From Microbacterium horticulturae (lineage in GTDB: Bacteria > Actinomycetota > Actinomycetes > Actinomycetales > Microbacteriaceae), in NCBI RefSeq assembly GCF_029094505.1, contig NZ_CP119108.1, positions 2,480,001 through 2,544,000 on the forward strand: 64,000 nt of DNA, read 5' to 3'. The notes under the pieces are model-generated. The model worked only from the letters and a program-made list of their open reading frames with translations, did not search any database and was not told the origin of the DNA. Shown here one piece after another: positions 62,428 to 64,000 of this stretch. A program made the translations under genes and the position numbers. The first letter of the stretch is position 1; every line of letters begins with the position of its first letter.

Positions 62428-63207
62428 ATGGGAGCTCGACTGACCCTGGGTGACGTGTCTTTGCACTTCGGCGGCGTCTCCGTGCTCGACAAGGTCGGTT
62501 TCGATGTGGAGCCCGGGCAGATCTTCGGACTGGTGGGTCCCAACGGCGCCGGCAAGACCTCGCTGTTCAACTGCATCAGCGGGCACTACCGCCCCAGCGG
62601 CGGGTCGATCACGATCGACGGCGAAGAGGTGCGCGGCTCCCGACCCGCGACCCTGGCTCGACGCGGGCTGGCCCGGACGTTCCAGCATCCCGCCCTGCAG
62701 TTGAACCAGACCGTGCTGCAGAATGTCATGCTCGGTGCGCACAGCCGGTTGCCGGGCGGTCCACTGGAGTGGGCGCTGCGCCTGCCGCACACCGTCCGCG
62801 CCGAGCGCGCACTGCGCGAGGAGGCCCGCGAGCTGCTCGAGCGCAACGGGCTGGGCTGGGCGACCGACGTGCGCGCCGACGAGCTCTCGCACGGCCTGCA
62901 CAAGGGCATCGAGCTGTGCCGCGCACTCCTCATGCGCCCGGTGCTGCTGCTGCTCGACGAGCCGGCCGCGGGACTGCCGCACACCGAGGTCGAGCAGCTC
63001 ATCGCCACCGTACGCCGCATCCGCGACGACGACGACATCACCGTGATCATCGTCGAGCACCACATGGGACTTATCGCCGCCCTCACCGACCGCGTCGTCG
63101 TGCTCGACCACGGGCGAAAGCTCATGGAGGGCACGGCGGCCGAGGCGCAGTCCGATCCGCGGGTCATCGAGGCCTACATCGGGAAGGATGCTGCGGATGC
63201 TGCTTGA
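62428..63207 (+). CDS. Branched-chain amino-acid-type ABC transporter ATPase (LivG-like)
   Basis: A 259-residue ATPase of the HAAT class. Walker A GPNGAGKTS, Walker B VLLLLDEPAAGLPHTE, switch IIVEHHMGLI. The signature is degenerate: ELSHGLHKGIELCRAL instead of LSYGQQRRLEIARAL. ATG 62428 follows GGAAAGG. HAAT systems near aromatic catabolic genes often import aromatic acids. It overlaps livF by 11 bases if ATG 63197 is used there. Confidence 0.88.
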   Translation: MGARLTLGDVSLHFGGVSVLDKVGFDVEPGQIFGLVGPNGAGKTSLFNCISGHYRPSGGSITIDGEEVRGSRPATLARRGLARTFQHPALQLNQTVLQNVMLGAHSRLPGGPLEWALRLPHTVRAERALREEARELLERNGLGWATDVRADELSHGLHKGIELCRALLMRPVLLLLDEPAAGLPHTEVEQLIATVRRIRDDDDITVIIVEHHMGLIAALTDRVVVLDHGRKLMEGTAAEAQSDPRVIEAYIGKDAADAA

Positions 63208-63904
63208 GCTGGAAGACGTGCGCGCCTTCTACGGACCGGTCCAGGTCCTCGACGGGGTGTCGCTGACGGTGCCCGAGGGCGGTGCCGTGGGCATCCTGGG
63301 CGCCAACGGCGCGGGCAAGACGACGACGCTGCGCTCGATCAGCGGCACCGTGCGCGCGACCGGCAAGATCACGTTCGAGGGTACGAGCATCCGCGGCCTG
63401 CGGCCCGACAAGGTGGCCGCCCTCGGCATCGCGCACGTCCCCGAGGGCCGCGGCACGCTCGGCGACCTCACGGTGCGCGAGAACCTTCGCGTGGGCGCGT
63501 ATCTGCGCAAGGACCATAAGGCCATAGGCCGAGACATCGACTACTGCCTCGACCTCTTCCCCCAGCTGCGCGACCGCATCCGCTCGAACGCGTCGGCGCT
63601 CTCCGGCGGCGAGCAGCAGATGCTCGCCGTGGGCCGCGCCATCATGGCCGCCCCGCGGCTGATGCTGCTCGACGAGGCTTCCCTGGGCCTCGCACCCGGC
63701 ACCGCCAAGACCGTCTACGAGGCGATCGGGCGCCTGCGCCGCGAGTCGGGCATCGCGATGGTCGTCGTCGAACAGAACGCCAACCTCGCCTTCACCCTCG
63801 TCGACTCGGCGACCGTGCTCGAGACGGGGCACAACGCCCTGTCGGGCAGCACCGCCGAGCTCAAGGGCATGGACGAGATCCGACGCGCATATCTGGGAGG
63901 CTGA
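63197..63904 (+). CDS. Branched-chain amino-acid-type ABC transporter ATPase (LivF-like)
   Basis: A 235-residue second ATPase: Walker A GANGAGKTT, signature LSGGEQQMLAVGRAI, Walker B LMLLDEASLGLAPG, and the LivF-typical HVPEGRGTLGDLTVRENLRVGAY. ATG 63197 gives the usual length and spacing to AAGG; ATG 63188 is an alternative. The Walker B has EAS where EPS is usual, as in many LivF proteins. Confidence 0.9.
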   Translation: MLLELEDVRAFYGPVQVLDGVSLTVPEGGAVGILGANGAGKTTTLRSISGTVRATGKITFEGTSIRGLRPDKVAALGIAHVPEGRGTLGDLTVRENLRVGAYLRKDHKAIGRDIDYCLDLFPQLRDRIRSNASALSGGEQQMLAVGRAIMAAPRLMLLDEASLGLAPGTAKTVYEAIGRLRRESGIAMVVVEQNANLAFTLVDSATVLETGHNALSGSTAELKGMDEIRRAYLGG

Positions 63905-63907
63905 CCC

Positions 63908-64000
63908 GTGGGGACGTTCATCCAACTCGTCATCGACGGCCTGTCGACCGGTTCGATCTACGCCGCGCTGGCGCTGGCCATCGTGCTGGTGAACCAGGCC
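63908..64000 (+). CDS. Branched-chain amino-acid-type ABC permease, N-terminus (LivH-like, partial)
   Basis: Thirty-one codons from GTG 63908 reach the window end: TFIQLVIDGLSTGSIYAALALAIVLVNQA. The segment DGLSTGSIYAALALAIVL is the typical first helix of LivH permeases. Starts four bases after livF. The second permease and the binding protein are expected beyond the window. Confidence 0.85.
   Translation, partial: MGTFIQLVIDGLSTGSIYAALALAIVLVNQA

Overview
This window looks like chromosomal DNA of a high-GC actinobacterium of the family Microbacteriaceae, most likely Microbacterium or a close relative. The grounds are very high GC content, GTG starts, many genes with a TANNNT box 6-7 nt before the start codon (leaderless transcription), an actinobacterial-type sdhCDAB operon, and protein sequences that look like Microbacterium families. 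The genus call is inference from sequence style; no 16S gene is present.

Layout. 1-2030: end of a mannitol PTS operon (mtlA C-terminus, mtlF, mtlD). 2068-4323 (-): polar amino-acid ABC importer. 4725-9983 (-): peptide/nickel-type ABC importer with both ATPases fused in one protein. 10322-18499 (-): one nucleoside uptake and salvage operon (BMP-type lipoprotein, ATPase, two permeases, cytidine deaminase, thymidine phosphorylase, adenosine deaminase). 18649-19764 (-): manC. 19965-23487 (+): succinate dehydrogenase. 23551-28938 (+): mostly single genes (YihY, exonuclease III, a coiled-coil protein, trpS, a GNAT acetyltransferase, an Fpg/Nei glycosylase). 29127-32548 (-): glpK and glpD. 32793-36567 (+): FMN riboswitch followed by ribD-ribE-ribBA-ribH. 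36825-43057: DUF2269-like membrane protein, MHS transporter, a DUF559 nuclease-like gene bracketed by two copies of a 60-bp palindrome, and an ABC-2 exporter. 43199-47137 (+): GMC oxidoreductase, gluconate-dehydrogenase-subunit-3-like protein, membrane protein and an enolase-superfamily enzyme. 47195-50345: a PoxB-like TPP enzyme and a MetE-core protein.

50465-64000 appears to be an aromatic (lignin-monomer) catabolism island. One minus-strand operon encodes homologues of 4-oxalomesaconate hydratase (GalB/LigJ), CHA aldolase (GalC/LigK) and oxalomesaconate tautomerase (GalD/LigU), plus a type I (VOC-fold) extradiol dioxygenase. Around it lie two LigM/DesA-like tetrahydrofolate-dependent O-demethylases, two acyl/aryl-CoA ligases, a DUF1932 dehydrogenase, an IclR regulator and the start of a branched-chain-amino-acid-type (HAAT) ABC importer. 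Together they suggest import of methoxylated aromatics, demethylation, meta cleavage of a gallate- or protocatechuate-like ring, and conversion to pyruvate and oxaloacetate.

The most unusual non-coding features are: (i) four intergenic arrays of a strict 20-bp repeat with a constant half and a variable half, always at gene 3' ends; (ii) the twin palindromes around the DUF559 gene; (iii) a 14-bp perfect hairpin inside the nucleoside operon; (iv) two shared operator-like motifs in the aromatic island; (v) dense use of GGATGCCG/CGGCATCC, in coding and terminator contexts.
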